This document shows, piece after piece, positions 34,001-41,645 of a DNA stretch of 64,000 nt (its first letter is position 1; each line of letters begins with the position of its first letter). A program made the position numbers and the translations under genes. The stretch covers positions 1 through 64,000 of the forward strand of contig CANQSR010000006.1 in the NCBI GenBank assembly GCA_947626575.1, given 5' to 3'. The DNA comes from an uncultured Clostridia bacterium (GTDB lineage: Bacteria; Bacillota; Clostridia; Christensenellales; Borkfalkiaceae). Below the pieces are notes generated by a model. It worked only from the letters and a program-made list of their open reading frames with translations, had not been told where the DNA came from and did no database searches.

Positions 34001-36646
34001 TTGCAGACGGCCGTCGATATCGACGCCGCCATCCGCCGCATCACGTCCTGCACACAGCTCTCCAAGAACTTCACCGACCGCGCGGGCCATATCGTGTTCA
34101 AGAAGCGCGCCGATTTCCTCGCCGACCTCGAATCTCTCCATGCGCTCGCCGCGGAGAGCTTCCTCGATTACAACGCCGATGCCTTCAACGGCATGTGCAT
34201 CCGCGCGGCGAACGGCTATACCGCCCCCGTCCTCGAAGGGTATTTGAAGGCCACGGAGAGCTATTTCGCGGCCGAGGAGAGCTTTTTGGACGTCATCCAT
34301 GCGGACAGGAGCAAACTGCGCGAGGACGACATGCCCGACTATTTCTCCGCCAAGGCTTCCGCGCTCATCGACAACGTGGACATGCTCCCCAATTGGTGCA
34401 TGTATCGCGCTACGGCGCAAAAGTTGGCGGGATACGGCCTGACCTTTATCACCGATTCGCTGGAAAGCGGCCGCCTCAAAGTGGAGAATATTCTTGCGGG
34501 ATTTGAAAAGAACGTCTATAAGAATTTTCTGGAAATCAACATCCCCGCCGACCCCGCGCTCTCGCGCATGACGGTGGGGACGCTCGAAGAGACGGTGGAA
34601 AAATTCCGCCTCGCGTGGGAAGAATACGGCAAGATCACGCGCGCCTGTATCCGCGCCAAGCTCATCTCCCGCCTGCCCAAGGCGGACGACGAGGGGAGTT
34701 TCTCGCTCGAACTCGCCGCGTTTACGCGGCTCTCCAAATCCAACTTGCGCGGCGCGGGCATCCGCAGTCTGCTCGCGGAGATCCCCACGCTTTCCTCCGT
34801 GGTATGCCCCTGCCTTCTGATGAGTCCCATCACGGTGGCGCAGTATTTGAAGCCGGAGGCCAACAGCTATGACCTCGTCATCTTCGACGAGGCCTCGCAG
34901 ATGTCCACGGCGGAGGCCATCGGCTCCATCGCGAGGGCCAAGTCGGCAGTCATCGTGGGCGACCCCAAACAGTTGCCGCCCACCGTGTTCTTCCACTCCA
35001 CCTATGTGGATGAGGACGACCTCGAAAACGAGGACCTCGAAAGCATCCTCGACGACTGCCTCGCCCTCGGTATGCCGGAGCGGCATCTCAAATGGCATTA
35101 CCGCAGCAAGCACGAGTCGCTCATCGCCTTCTCCAACAGCATGTATTACGACAACCGCCTGTGTACCTTCCCCTCGCCCGATGCGCTCGAAAGCAAGGTA
35201 AAATTGATCCTCGTGGACGGCGTTTACGACAGGGGCTTTACCAAGCGCAATAAAAACGAGGCCGAGGCGCTCGTCAAGGAAGTCGTGCGGCGGCTCTCCG
35301 ACCCCGTCCTCTCCCGTTCGAGCATGGGGATCGTCACCTTTTCCAGCGTCCAGCGCGACGACATCGAACGCTTGCTCACCAAGGAGATCGTGGCGCGGCA
35401 CCTCGATGCGGCGGCTTACGACCGCGAAGAGCCGCTCTTTGTCAAGAACCTCGAAAACGTGCAGGGCGACGAGCGCGACGTCATCCTCTTCTCTGTCTGT
35501 TACGGTCCCGACCGTCTCGGCAAAGTATCCCTGAATTTCGGGCCTCTGAACCAGGCGGGCGGCTGGCGGCGTCTCAACGTCGCCGTCTCGCGCGCAAGGG
35601 AGGAGATGCTCGTTTTCTCCACCATGACGGCCCCCATGATCGACCTCGCCAAAACTTCGTCGAAGGGCGTCGCGGGCCTCAAAGCCTTCCTCGAATTCGC
35701 CGAGAAGGGCCGCACGACGCTCGCCGTCCGTTCAAGCACGGTGCGTCCGGGGACGGGGATCGGGCGGTATATCGCCGAAGAGCTTTCGGGGTACGGCTAT
35801 GACTGCCGCGCCGACGTGGGCGCCTCGGATTTCAAGCTCGACGTGGCCGTCGTCGACCCCGCCGACAGGCACCGCTTCATCCTCGGCATCCTCTGCGACG
35901 GCGACGATACCTTCTCCGTGAAGGATAGAAACATGTTGCAGGTGCAGACCTTGAAGCGCAGCAATTGGAACGTCATGCGCATCAATTCCGTCAATTACTA
36001 CAACAACCCCAAGCGCGAACTCAAACGCATCAAGGACGTCTTGGACCGCCTCACGGGCAAGGATAAGAACGCGGAAGCGCGTCTCGCGCGTTTCAGAAAG
36101 CCGTACCGCTCTGTCAAGAATACGGGCATGGAGACGGCAGTCTTTGTGACGGGCGGCGAAAACGACGCGGAGATCATGGCGCGGCTCAAAGAGATCGTGG
36201 CGGTGGAGGAACCCATTTCGCGCGCCTTCCTCAGAAAACGCTGCCTTGCAACGTTCGGCATCGCCAAGAGCGGCACCCGCGTGGACGCCCGCCTCGATGC
36301 GCTCATCGACGGATGCGCCTTCCAGCGCGACCGCGTGATGGGGGTGGATTATTTCTACAAGAACCCCAAGGCCATCCTGCCCGGAAAATTCCGCGTGGAG
36401 GAGGGGGAGGCCCTGCGCCGCACGGAGGAGGACTTCACCGTCTATGAGATGGTGTCCCTCATCAAGGGTGCGCTCGAAGAGCGCGTCGCGCTCTATATGG
36501 ATGAACTCGCCGCCGTCGTGACGGGGATGTTCAAGGAACTCCGCCCGTCCGAACGCCTCACGGCGTTTCTCGGCAACTGCGTTGCGTATGGGGAGGAGAA
36601 GGGGATATTTGTGAAGTCCGTCTCAGACAGAGTTAGCTTGGCATAA
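31043..36646 (+). CDS. DUF4011-helicase-Vsr-DUF3320 protein (Hhe-like, putative anti-phage)
   Basis: An 1867-residue protein. Residues 1-130 are beta-rich and Ig-like. A DUF4011 region begins near 374 (WERRLLDLTTKNPLLSF). A superfamily 1 helicase follows: Walker A GPPGTGKSQT near 665, Walker B FDEASQMS near 1282, GDPKQLPPT, HYRSKHESLI, QGDERDVILF and LNVAVSRAREEM. Residues about 1570-1670 resemble a Vsr-type PD-(D/E)xK nuclease (SDFKLDVAVVDP, LGILCDGDD, WNVMRINSVNYYNNP). A DUF3320 region lies near 1713-1765. This order is that of Hhe, a single-gene anti-phage system found by functional screening in E. coli. ATG 31043 with AAGGA upstream is preferred to the TTG at 31022. Defence role here is inferred. 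Confidence 0.87.
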   Translation: MAIRKRKLNSEKVALELRFPQYVGYADYFLQTSVSIQVKSSFEEALPLTVTVESGEGLVVPYEEKIEVPFESAVVLEPKNIFSPVYLAECNEICRAAVRVTAKNEGKEIAAATAEITVLPFDFWEGLTGNAERIATYVRPRIADCSVVLQEAGKRLKKWREDAEFYGYTGADKNAVRQIIAAIFASLRAAGIENDGEPDLYLPALAARETSILKDRRATPFQLALFAAACLEAVHLHPVIAVGRSGLGVGVWLYDSCFLDAVTDDCDLVGKYISEGINNLSFFDVEDLFLDKNVAYTPSEKHFREKLGEGYYECFVDIRRCRMGGVAVCPMRGRGLKGFEIYREEEMSPESAPAPLPVFKDLKLDGKQPKNKQWERRLLDLTTKNPLLSFSGKNALHLAEADCDELYCSLSAQETMKLKADGREEAPFGAGTTTQKHDLNSLERQKGILRALTDARSAQETAVKLMRKNREAVEESGARILYLALGFLRYLGKDDGLPKHAPIVLAPVGLARAKGGEDFSVSASEEGYFVNATLLEFLKQEFNIDIRGLGGDVTGLKISEIIAMVRAETAAMKGWDVTSDVYLSAFSFQTFLMWNDIRTRIDEFRKNATVAALFEGRAQKQELPVPKEEDTADPEEVLLPLPADSSQFSAIALSDTGASFVLHGPPGTGKSQTITNIIANALVQGKKVLFVAEKKAALDVVKKRLDAIGIGDFCLELHSGKTDKAGVLKRIEDTLALAGTAEEVSFGERTRELVALREELKEPMRALHMKRRLGISVYQAILEYLKNKNAPDILDIESSFYDTLTEKKLSECKTMILAAASAAKECGGVFNSPFENVNLTEYSQELRDRVYCASEVMLAEIRHLKSFLGLFLEFYRQRVSTLTRKKLTSIAAIARGLASGKYEKYFYGVKEDAFYTFFNANKRLDAALAYYYKHFKVLVDLEGCEVVGRYMELGGDWKLYRPAKNLVKKLMRAALHEISEEDVPKYLQTAVDIDAAIRRITSCTQLSKNFTDRAGHIVFKKRADFLADLESLHALAAESFLDYNADAFNGMCIRAANGYTAPVLEGYLKATESYFAAEESFLDVIHADRSKLREDDMPDYFSAKASALIDNVDMLPNWCMYRATAQKLAGYGLTFITDSLESGRLKVENILAGFEKNVYKNFLEINIPADPALSRMTVGTLEETVEKFRLAWEEYGKITRACIRAKLISRLPKADDEGSFSLELAAFTRLSKSNLRGAGIRSLLAEIPTLSSVVCPCLLMSPITVAQYLKPEANSYDLVIFDEASQMSTAEAIGSIARAKSAVIVGDPKQLPPTVFFHSTYVDEDDLENEDLESILDDCLALGMPERHLKWHYRSKHESLIAFSNSMYYDNRLCTFPSPDALESKVKLILVDGVYDRGFTKRNKNEAEALVKEVVRRLSDPVLSRSSMGIVTFSSVQRDDIERLLTKEIVARHLDAAAYDREEPLFVKNLENVQGDERDVILFSVCYGPDRLGKVSLNFGPLNQAGGWRRLNVAVSRAREEMLVFSTMTAPMIDLAKTSSKGVAGLKAFLEFAEKGRTTLAVRSSTVRPGTGIGRYIAEELSGYGYDCRADVGASDFKLDVAVVDPADRHRFILGILCDGDDTFSVKDRNMLQVQTLKRSNWNVMRINSVNYYNNPKRELKRIKDVLDRLTGKDKNAEARLARFRKPYRSVKNTGMETAVFVTGGENDAEIMARLKEIVAVEEPISRAFLRKRCLATFGIAKSGTRVDARLDALIDGCAFQRDRVMGVDYFYKNPKAILPGKFRVEEGEALRRTEEDFTVYEMVSLIKGALEERVALYMDELAAVVTGMFKELRPSERLTAFLGNCVAYGEEKGIFVKSVSDRVSLA

Positions 36647-36835
36647 CGGGCGAACTGCGTATCTGCGTCGCATAACTGCGTCGTGCTGCGTTTTTCTTGG
36701 TCGTGTACGAAAAAGTACACTCCCTGCGAAAAGCCTCGCACTCCTTGTTCTGCTCGCATCTCCGCAGTTGAGGTGACCCACAACGCTTATTCGAACAATT
36801 CGCGCCTCCCCCTTATACATGAGGGGGAGGGGTAG
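36647..36835. repeat. Dispersed repeat, family C, copy 1 (abuts stop codon)
   Basis: Begins immediately after the stop codon of the helicase gene. Shares GAACTGCGTAT, CGCATAACT, CTTGTTCTGCTCG, CTCCGCAGTTG and CCTCCCCCTTATAC in the same order with 52692-52865, which abuts the stop codon of ypeB. Confidence 0.75.
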
Positions 36836-36881
36836 GGGAGGGGTGCCTATTCTTTCCCTTCGCCAAGCCCCCGAAAAACGG

Positions 36882-36910
36882 TTGACAACGCGCAAGAAGC
36901 GTGATACTAT
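36882..36910 (+). promoter_or_regulatory. ktrB promoter, predicted leaderless
   Basis: TTGACA (36882-36887), 17 bases, TACTAT (36905-36910), then seven bases to the ATG at 36918. No ribosome site is possible. Confidence 0.75.
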
Positions 36911-36917
36911 TTTTCAG

Positions 36918-38276
36918 ATGAAATTTCCGAGACTGAAAACCAAGATGAACGTTTGGAGCTACCTCGCGCTCGGCTACTTCGCCGTGATGTTCGTGGGCAG
37001 TATTCTTCTCGTTCTCCCGTTTGCATCCAAAGAGGGCGGCACGAGCTATATCGACGCGCTCTTTACTGCGGTCTCGGCGGGTTGCGTCACGGGTCTCGTT
37101 CCCCTCGAAACCAACGTGCATTGGAGCATCTTCGGGCAGGCCGTCATCCTGCTCCTCATCCAGCTCGGCGGCCTCGGTTTCATGACCTTCGTCACCCTGC
37201 TCCTTCTCATGGTGAAGCACGGCATCGGGCAATACCACCGCCGCGCCGTTTTGCAGTCGGTGGGCGGCGGACACCTCGCGGGCGTCAAGAAACTCGTGCG
37301 CCGCATCGTCATCGGCACGGCTTGCTTCGAGATCGGCGGCGCGGCTTTGCTCTCCATACGCTTTATTCCCGCGCTCGGCGTGGCGCAGGGCATCTGGTGC
37401 GCCGTCTTTCATTCGGTTTCCGCCTTCTGCAATGCGGGCTTCGATATCCTCGGCGGCACGGTCGTGGGTGCGGGTTCGCTCTCGTATTACGCCACCGACC
37501 CGCTCGTTTCGCTCACGCTCTGCACGCTCATCATCATCGGCGGCCTCGGCTTCTGCGTGTGGGGGGACGTCCTCGATTGCAAGCTCAATCCCAAAAAATT
37601 TCAATTTTACACCAAGGTAATTCTCATTGCCTCCGCCGTTCTGATCTTCGGCGGCACCCTGCTCTTCTTGCTGTTTGAGTGGAACAATCCGCTCTATACG
37701 GGGTATAATTTCTGGCAGAAACTGCTCGCTTCGCTCTTCAATTCGACGACGGCGCGGACGGCGGGCTTCTATACGACCGACCCCGCGACGCTCTCGGACA
37801 GCGGCTATCTTCTGATGCTCGTTCTGATGTTCATCGGCGGCTGTTCGGGTTCCACGGCGGGCGGCATCAAGGTGGGGACGTTTGCCGTCATCATCATGGG
37901 GATGCTTGCGGCGTTCAGGAGCAAGAAGGATATCAGTTTCGGCAAGCGGCGCATCGAGAGCAAGCTATTGGCGCAGGCCCTTGCGATCTTCGCGGCATAT
38001 CTCTTCCTCATCCTTACTTCCACCGTCATCATCTGTGCCATAGAGCCGGACGGGCCGAATACGTTTGCGTGCACGCTGTTTGAGACGGTTTCGGCGTTGG
38101 GTACGGTGGGGCTTTCGATGGGGCTGACGTCCACGCTCACGGTGTGGTCCAAGATCATTCTCATTCTTCTGATGTACCTCGGCCGCGTCGGCGTTCTTAC
38201 GCTCGCCTTTGCCTTGGCGAAGAAGCGGGATACGGCGGAGATCCGCTACCCCGTCGATACGTTCTTCATCGGGTGA
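36918..38276 (+). CDS. ktrB: Potassium uptake channel subunit KtrB (TrkH family)
   Basis: A 452-residue membrane protein of the Trk/Ktr/HKT family with four M1-pore-M2 repeats. Selectivity-filter segments are visible: SAGCVTGLVP, SAFCNAGFDI, STTARTAGFY and SALGTVGLSM; the intramembrane loop region GGCSGSTAGGIKVG is typical. It imports K+ (with Na+ coupling in some species) and needs the RCK protein KtrA, encoded 1 kb downstream. The start lies seven bases after the promoter -10 box, so translation is probably leaderless. Confidence 0.93.
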   Translation: MKFPRLKTKMNVWSYLALGYFAVMFVGSILLVLPFASKEGGTSYIDALFTAVSAGCVTGLVPLETNVHWSIFGQAVILLLIQLGGLGFMTFVTLLLLMVKHGIGQYHRRAVLQSVGGGHLAGVKKLVRRIVIGTACFEIGGAALLSIRFIPALGVAQGIWCAVFHSVSAFCNAGFDILGGTVVGAGSLSYYATDPLVSLTLCTLIIIGGLGFCVWGDVLDCKLNPKKFQFYTKVILIASAVLIFGGTLLFLLFEWNNPLYTGYNFWQKLLASLFNSTTARTAGFYTTDPATLSDSGYLLMLVLMFIGGCSGSTAGGIKVGTFAVIIMGMLAAFRSKKDISFGKRRIESKLLAQALAIFAAYLFLILTSTVIICAIEPDGPNTFACTLFETVSALGTVGLSMGLTSTLTVWSKIILILLMYLGRVGVLTLAFALAKKRDTAEIRYPVDTFFIG

Positions 38277-38443
38277 AAGTTTTTCGCGAAATTTGTTTTT
38301 TGTATTCTCGCTGTCCCCTTTGAGGGGAAAGTGTCGCGCCGCCTTTGCGCGACCCAAGGGGTGTCTTAAATCCGCAAAACAAATTCCGCGAGGGAAATGT
38401 GCGTTGGCGTCTTAATGGGTTGAGGTCTCTTCTTCGTTTCAAC

Positions 38444-38510
38444 GGACAAGAAGCAAACAGGGCTTTGCAAATTGAGTCGCCCACGCCCGAAATCAATTCG
38501 GGCTAAGGCA
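38444..38510. repeat. Dispersed repeat, family E, copy 1
   Basis: GTCGCCCACGCCCGAAATCA followed by ATTCGGGCTAAGGCA. Nearly identical reverse complement at 39138-39204. Confidence 0.85.
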
Positions 38511-38534
38511 AGTAATTTGGAATGGGTTCGCGCC

Positions 38535-38598
38535 GTCATCCTGAGCGAAGCGACGAGAAATCTCTAAGAACGAGATTTCTCACTACGTTCGAAATGAC
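38535..38598. repeat. Dispersed palindromic repeat, family D, copy 1
   Basis: GTCATCCTGAGCGAAGCGAC at one end, GTTCGAAATGAC at the other, with GAGAAATCT and AGATTTCTC between; the element folds on itself. Confidence 0.8.
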
Positions 38599-38898
38599 GT
38601 AATGTGACCCCTTGGCGCCCCTATGAGGGGAGCTGGCGAGGCGGAGCCGAGCCTGAGGGGTTTTGAACCCCCTCAGGCATTTACGGAGCCATCGGCCCGC
38701 CACGCCAGAGCGACGGGCCGCTTCTACCCCCTCCTTGGGGAGGGGGGTAGGGGAGTGGGGAGTAAATAGGTTTACCATATGATACTCCCCACCTCAGTCA
38801 CGCCCGCGCGTGACAGCTCCTCCCCAGGGAGGCGCTTTGGAAACCCTTTCGGCGCTCCGCGCCACTTTCGCTTTCAGAGACAGCCGCCCGCTTCGCCC

Positions 38899-38966
38899 GT
38901 CATTTCGAGGAGCGAAGCGACGAGAAATCTCAAAGAACAAGATTCCTCACATGCGTTCGGAATGAC
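38899..38966. repeat. Dispersed palindromic repeat, family D, copy 2
   Basis: GTCATTTCGAGGAGCGAAGC through GTTCGGAATGAC, with the same inner GAGAAATCT segment. Confidence 0.8.
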
Positions 38967-39062
38967 GTGTTAGTGATTTCTCACTACGTTACTTCGCGCT
39001 GCGCGCTCGTGCGCCTTTGATGACAATAGAAGTGCGGCGTTCGAAATGACATATAGACCAAG

Positions 39063-39126
39063 CCCGTAAAAATAAAAAGCAAAATCGTCTCACGACATTT
39101 TGTTGGCACAACAAAATGTGTGAACA
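39063..39126 (+). repeat. Direct repeat upstream of ktrA, copy 1
   Basis: AAAATCGTCTCACGACATTT and TGTTGGCACAACAAAATGTG; contains an 11-bp ACATTTTGTTG hairpin. Copy 2 is at 39230-39291. Confidence 0.85.
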
Positions 39127-39137
39127 TAAAATTTTTT

Positions 39138-39204
39138 TGCCTTAGCCCGAATTGATTTCGGGCGTGGGCGACCCAATTTGCAGAGCCCTGTCTGCTTGTT
39201 GTCC
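39138..39204. repeat. Dispersed repeat, family E, copy 2 (inverted)
   Basis: Reverse complement of 38444-38510 with only a few mismatches. Confidence 0.85.
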
Positions 39205-39229
39205 GCGAGAACATCTTATCGGGACCAAA

Positions 39230-39291
39230 CCCGTAAAAGTAAAAAGTAAAATCGTCTCACGACATTTTGTTGGCACAACAAAATGTGTGAA
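39230..39291 (+). repeat. Direct repeat upstream of ktrA, copy 2
   Basis: Repeats 39063-39126; its ACATTTTGTTG/CAACAAAATGT hairpin ends about 20 bases before the ktrA start and may affect its expression. Confidence 0.85.
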
Positions 39292-39307
39292 TATAGTAGG
39301 AGGTTTT

Positions 39308-39961
39308 ATGAAATCCTTTCTTCTGATCGGTATGGGGAAGTTCGGGCGTACGCTCGGACAAAAAATGCTCAACATGGGCGACGAAGTCACCATCGTTGAC
39401 AAAAACGAGGACATCATCAATTCCCTCGCGCCCCGTTATACCAACGCGCTCATTGCAAACTGCATGAACCTCGATAATCTGAGGACCATGGATATCCCCT
39501 CATACGACGCCTGTATCGTTGCCGTGGGGGAGGACTTTCAGGCGTCGTTGGAGATCACGTCCAACCTCAAAGACTTGGAGGCGCAACGCATCATCTCGCG
39601 CGCCGCGACCGAGATCCAGAGCAAGTTTTTAAGCCGCGTCGGCGCGGATGAGGTCATCTATCCCGACCGCGATATCGCCGAAAAACTCGCTATCCGTCTC
39701 AATTCGAGCAACGTCATCAACTATATCGACCTCGATACGGAGTATTCCATCTTCGAGATCGCGTGTCCCAAAAAGTGGGTAAAAAAGCGCCTCATAGACA
39801 TCAACCCGCGCAAAAATTTGGGCATGAACATTCTTACCGTCAAGAAGGGTGCGGAGGTAAGTTACGAACTCGACGGCGAATACGTGTTTGAGGAAGGCGA
39901 CCAGCTCGTTGTGTTCGGCAACACCGAACGCATCCTCGAATTTACCAACAAGACGAAGTGA
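39308..39961 (+). CDS. ktrA: Potassium channel regulatory subunit KtrA (RCK/TrkA-N)
   Basis: A 217-residue cytoplasmic protein. The N-terminal Rossmann RCK_N domain has SFLLIGMGKFGRTLGQ and the acidic residue in VTIVDKNED; it binds ATP/ADP or NAD(H) and gates the KtrB channel. Residues about 135-215 form the RCK_C domain, which in some homologues binds cyclic di-AMP; the window also encodes a diadenylate cyclase. AGGAGG precedes the ATG. It is separated from ktrB by about 1 kb of repeats, whereas the two genes are normally adjacent. Confidence 0.92.
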   Translation: MKSFLLIGMGKFGRTLGQKMLNMGDEVTIVDKNEDIINSLAPRYTNALIANCMNLDNLRTMDIPSYDACIVAVGEDFQASLEITSNLKDLEAQRIISRAATEIQSKFLSRVGADEVIYPDRDIAEKLAIRLNSSNVINYIDLDTEYSIFEIACPKKWVKKRLIDINPRKNLGMNILTVKKGAEVSYELDGEYVFEEGDQLVVFGNTERILEFTNKTK

Positions 39962-40482
39962 TTTTTTTCAAACAGGAAGCGGCGGCGCCAACATGGCGCC
40001 GCCGCTGATGTTTATCATATGGAAAGGGAGAAGCGGAACGAACGAAGTCCAACACGTCACGAGGTGAGGGATCTCGTCCGATGCCATCTTGACCGCCCTT
40101 TCGAGTCATGTTGAGCGAAGCGAAACATCCCGAAGAACAAAGTCCGCTTACACGGCGCTTGGTCGCAATAAGATTCTTCGCGGATGGGAGTTCGTTGAAA
40201 GTCATGCTTATTCGGCTCAGAATGACGTGATGACGGATGGGCAGTTCGTTGAAAGTCAAACTTTCATGGCTCAGAATGACGTGATGACGGATGGGCAGTT
40301 CGTTGAAAGTCATGCTTATTTGGCTCAGAATGACGTAATGACGGACGGGCCCTACCCCCTCCTTGGGGAGGGGGATTCAGGGAGTGGGGATGAATTGGTT
40401 TTCCTCATGATACACCCCACCTAAGTCACGCTCGCGCGTGCCGTTCCCAACGGGTGGGCAAGGCGTACACAGAACGTATCTT
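39962..40482. other. Intergenic region with tandem repeat
   Basis: No gene is supported. It holds a GCGGCGGCGCCAACATGGCGCCGCCGC-like hairpin just after ktrA (39979-40007), degenerate family D fragments, three tandem 54-base units and a CCTCCTTGGGGAGGGGG segment. Confidence 0.7.
40191..40350 (+). repeat. Tandem repeat, 3 x 54 bp
   Basis: Units begin TTCGTTGAAAGTCA at 40191, 40245 and 40299 and each contains GGCTCAGAATGACGT. The unit resembles half of the family D element, so it probably arose by tandem duplication of one. Confidence 0.9.
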
Positions 40483-41418
40483 TTATGCCTTTCCTGCGCA
40501 GCCCAAGACGTCGCAGATCTTGTGCTTGACGATGGCCTTCATGTTCGCACGGGCGTCGCCGAGGTATTGGCGGGGGTCGAAGTGCGAAGGGTTCTCCACA
40601 AAGTGCTTGCGGATGGCCGCCGTGAAGGCAACGCGCAGGTCGCTATCGATGTTGATCTTGCAGACGGCGAGTTTTGCCGCCTTTTTGAGTTCGCTTTCGG
40701 GGATCCCGATGGCATTCGGCATGGAACCGCCGAATTCGTTGACGATGGCCACTTGGTCCTGCGGCACGCTCGATGCCCCGTGCAACACGATGGGGAAGCC
40801 CGGAAGGCGTCTGCCGATCTCTTCGAGAATATCGATGCGGAGCTTGGGATCCTGCCCCGGCTTGAATTTATATGCACCGTGGGAGGTGCCGATGGCGATC
40901 GCGAGCGAATCGCAACCCGTGCGCGCGGTGAATTCCTCCACTTCGTCGGGCGAAGTGAACATGGCGTCGCTCGCGGCAACGTGGACGTCATCCTCGATCC
41001 CCGCAAGTTTGCCGAGTTCGGCTTCTACCACAACGCCGTGGGCATGGGCATACTCCACGACCTTTCTCGTGAGCGCGATGTTTTCCTCCCAAGGCTTGGA
41101 AGAGGCGTCGATCATGACGGACGTAAAGCCGAGGTCGATGCAGTCCTTGCAGATCTCGAAATCCGCACCGTGGTCGAGGTGCATGGCGATGGGGATATCC
41201 GTAGTCTCTGCGGCCGCCAGCACGAGGTGGCGAAGATATACGGGGTTGGCATACTTTCTCGCGCCCGCGGATACCTGCAAAATGACGGGGGAACGGCATT
41301 CGTTCGCCGCCTCCACGATGGCTTGGATCATCTCCATATTGTTGACGTTGAACGCGCCGACGGCATACCCGCCCTTATACGCCTTTTCAAACATCTCCTT
41401 GGTTGTTACGATTGGCAT
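40483..41418 (-). CDS. fba: Class II fructose-bisphosphate aldolase
   Basis: This glycolytic enzyme of 311 residues reversibly cleaves fructose-1,6-bisphosphate to DHAP and glyceraldehyde-3-phosphate. The class II zinc and substrate motifs are visible: AMHLDHGADFE, LAIAIGTSHGAYK and PIVLHGASSVP. The VSAGARKYAN and NVNNMEMIQAIVEAA segments are also conserved. It has its own TTGCAA-17-TATAAT promoter and a GGGAGGAAACC ribosome site, divergent from the giant lipoprotein gene. gapA, the next glycolytic step, lies at 47753. Confidence 0.96.
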   Translation of the reverse strand: MPIVTTKEMFEKAYKGGYAVGAFNVNNMEMIQAIVEAANECRSPVILQVSAGARKYANPVYLRHLVLAAAETTDIPIAMHLDHGADFEICKDCIDLGFTSVMIDASSKPWEENIALTRKVVEYAHAHGVVVEAELGKLAGIEDDVHVAASDAMFTSPDEVEEFTARTGCDSLAIAIGTSHGAYKFKPGQDPKLRIDILEEIGRRLPGFPIVLHGASSVPQDQVAIVNEFGGSMPNAIGIPESELKKAAKLAVCKINIDSDLRVAFTAAIRKHFVENPSHFDPRQYLGDARANMKAIVKHKICDVLGCAGKA

Positions 41419-41448
41419 TTTGGTTTCCTCCCGGATTGACTTTCCTCA

Positions 41449-41477
41449 ATTATAATCCAACGGCGCGGAAATTGCAA
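41449..41477 (-). promoter_or_regulatory. fba promoter
   Basis: Minus strand TTGCAA (41472-41477), 17 bases, TATAAT (41449-41454). Confidence 0.75.
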
Positions 41478-41573
41478 GAGGATAGGCTCAAAATGGGGGA
41501 AATTTTTTCCGTTTTGCCGCTCTTCCATAAGTACACCTTATTCTTACTAAAAGCAACACGAATACCTGTAAGG

Positions 41574-41602
41574 TTGACATTGCAAAAGCGCGATGATATA
41601 AT
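41574..41602 (+). promoter_or_regulatory. Consensus promoter of the giant lipoprotein gene
   Basis: TTGACA (41574-41579), 17 bases, TATAAT (41597-41602): perfect match. Confidence 0.85.
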
Positions 41603-41645
41603 GGATAGTGACATACTCTCATGAAAACATCGGAAGGAGGTCAAT

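Larger units (their letters stand above)
38277..39307. other. 1-kb repeat cluster between ktrB and ktrA
   Basis: No gene is supported. The stretch is a mosaic of dispersed elements: family E at 38444-38510 and inverted at 39138-39204, family D palindromes at 38535-38598 and 38899-38966, poly-purine CCCTCCTTGGGG segments at 38725-38760, and a direct 62-base repeat at 39063-39126 and 39230-39291. Confidence 0.75.

Noticed and set aside
31799-35401. Minus-strand open frame of 1200 codons
   Set aside because: It is exactly antisense to the DUF4011-helicase gene, which has recognisable motifs. The long frame results from GC-rich codon use and its protein is low-complexity Arg/Glu/Ala/Val.
30127-36646. 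HAD gene as part of a two-gene defence operon with the Hhe-like gene
   Set aside because: The genes are on opposite strands with separate promoters, and the HAD protein resembles an ordinary phosphatase.
40191-40350. Short CRISPR-like array
   Set aside because: The three 54-base units are contiguous with no variable spacers and there are no cas genes.
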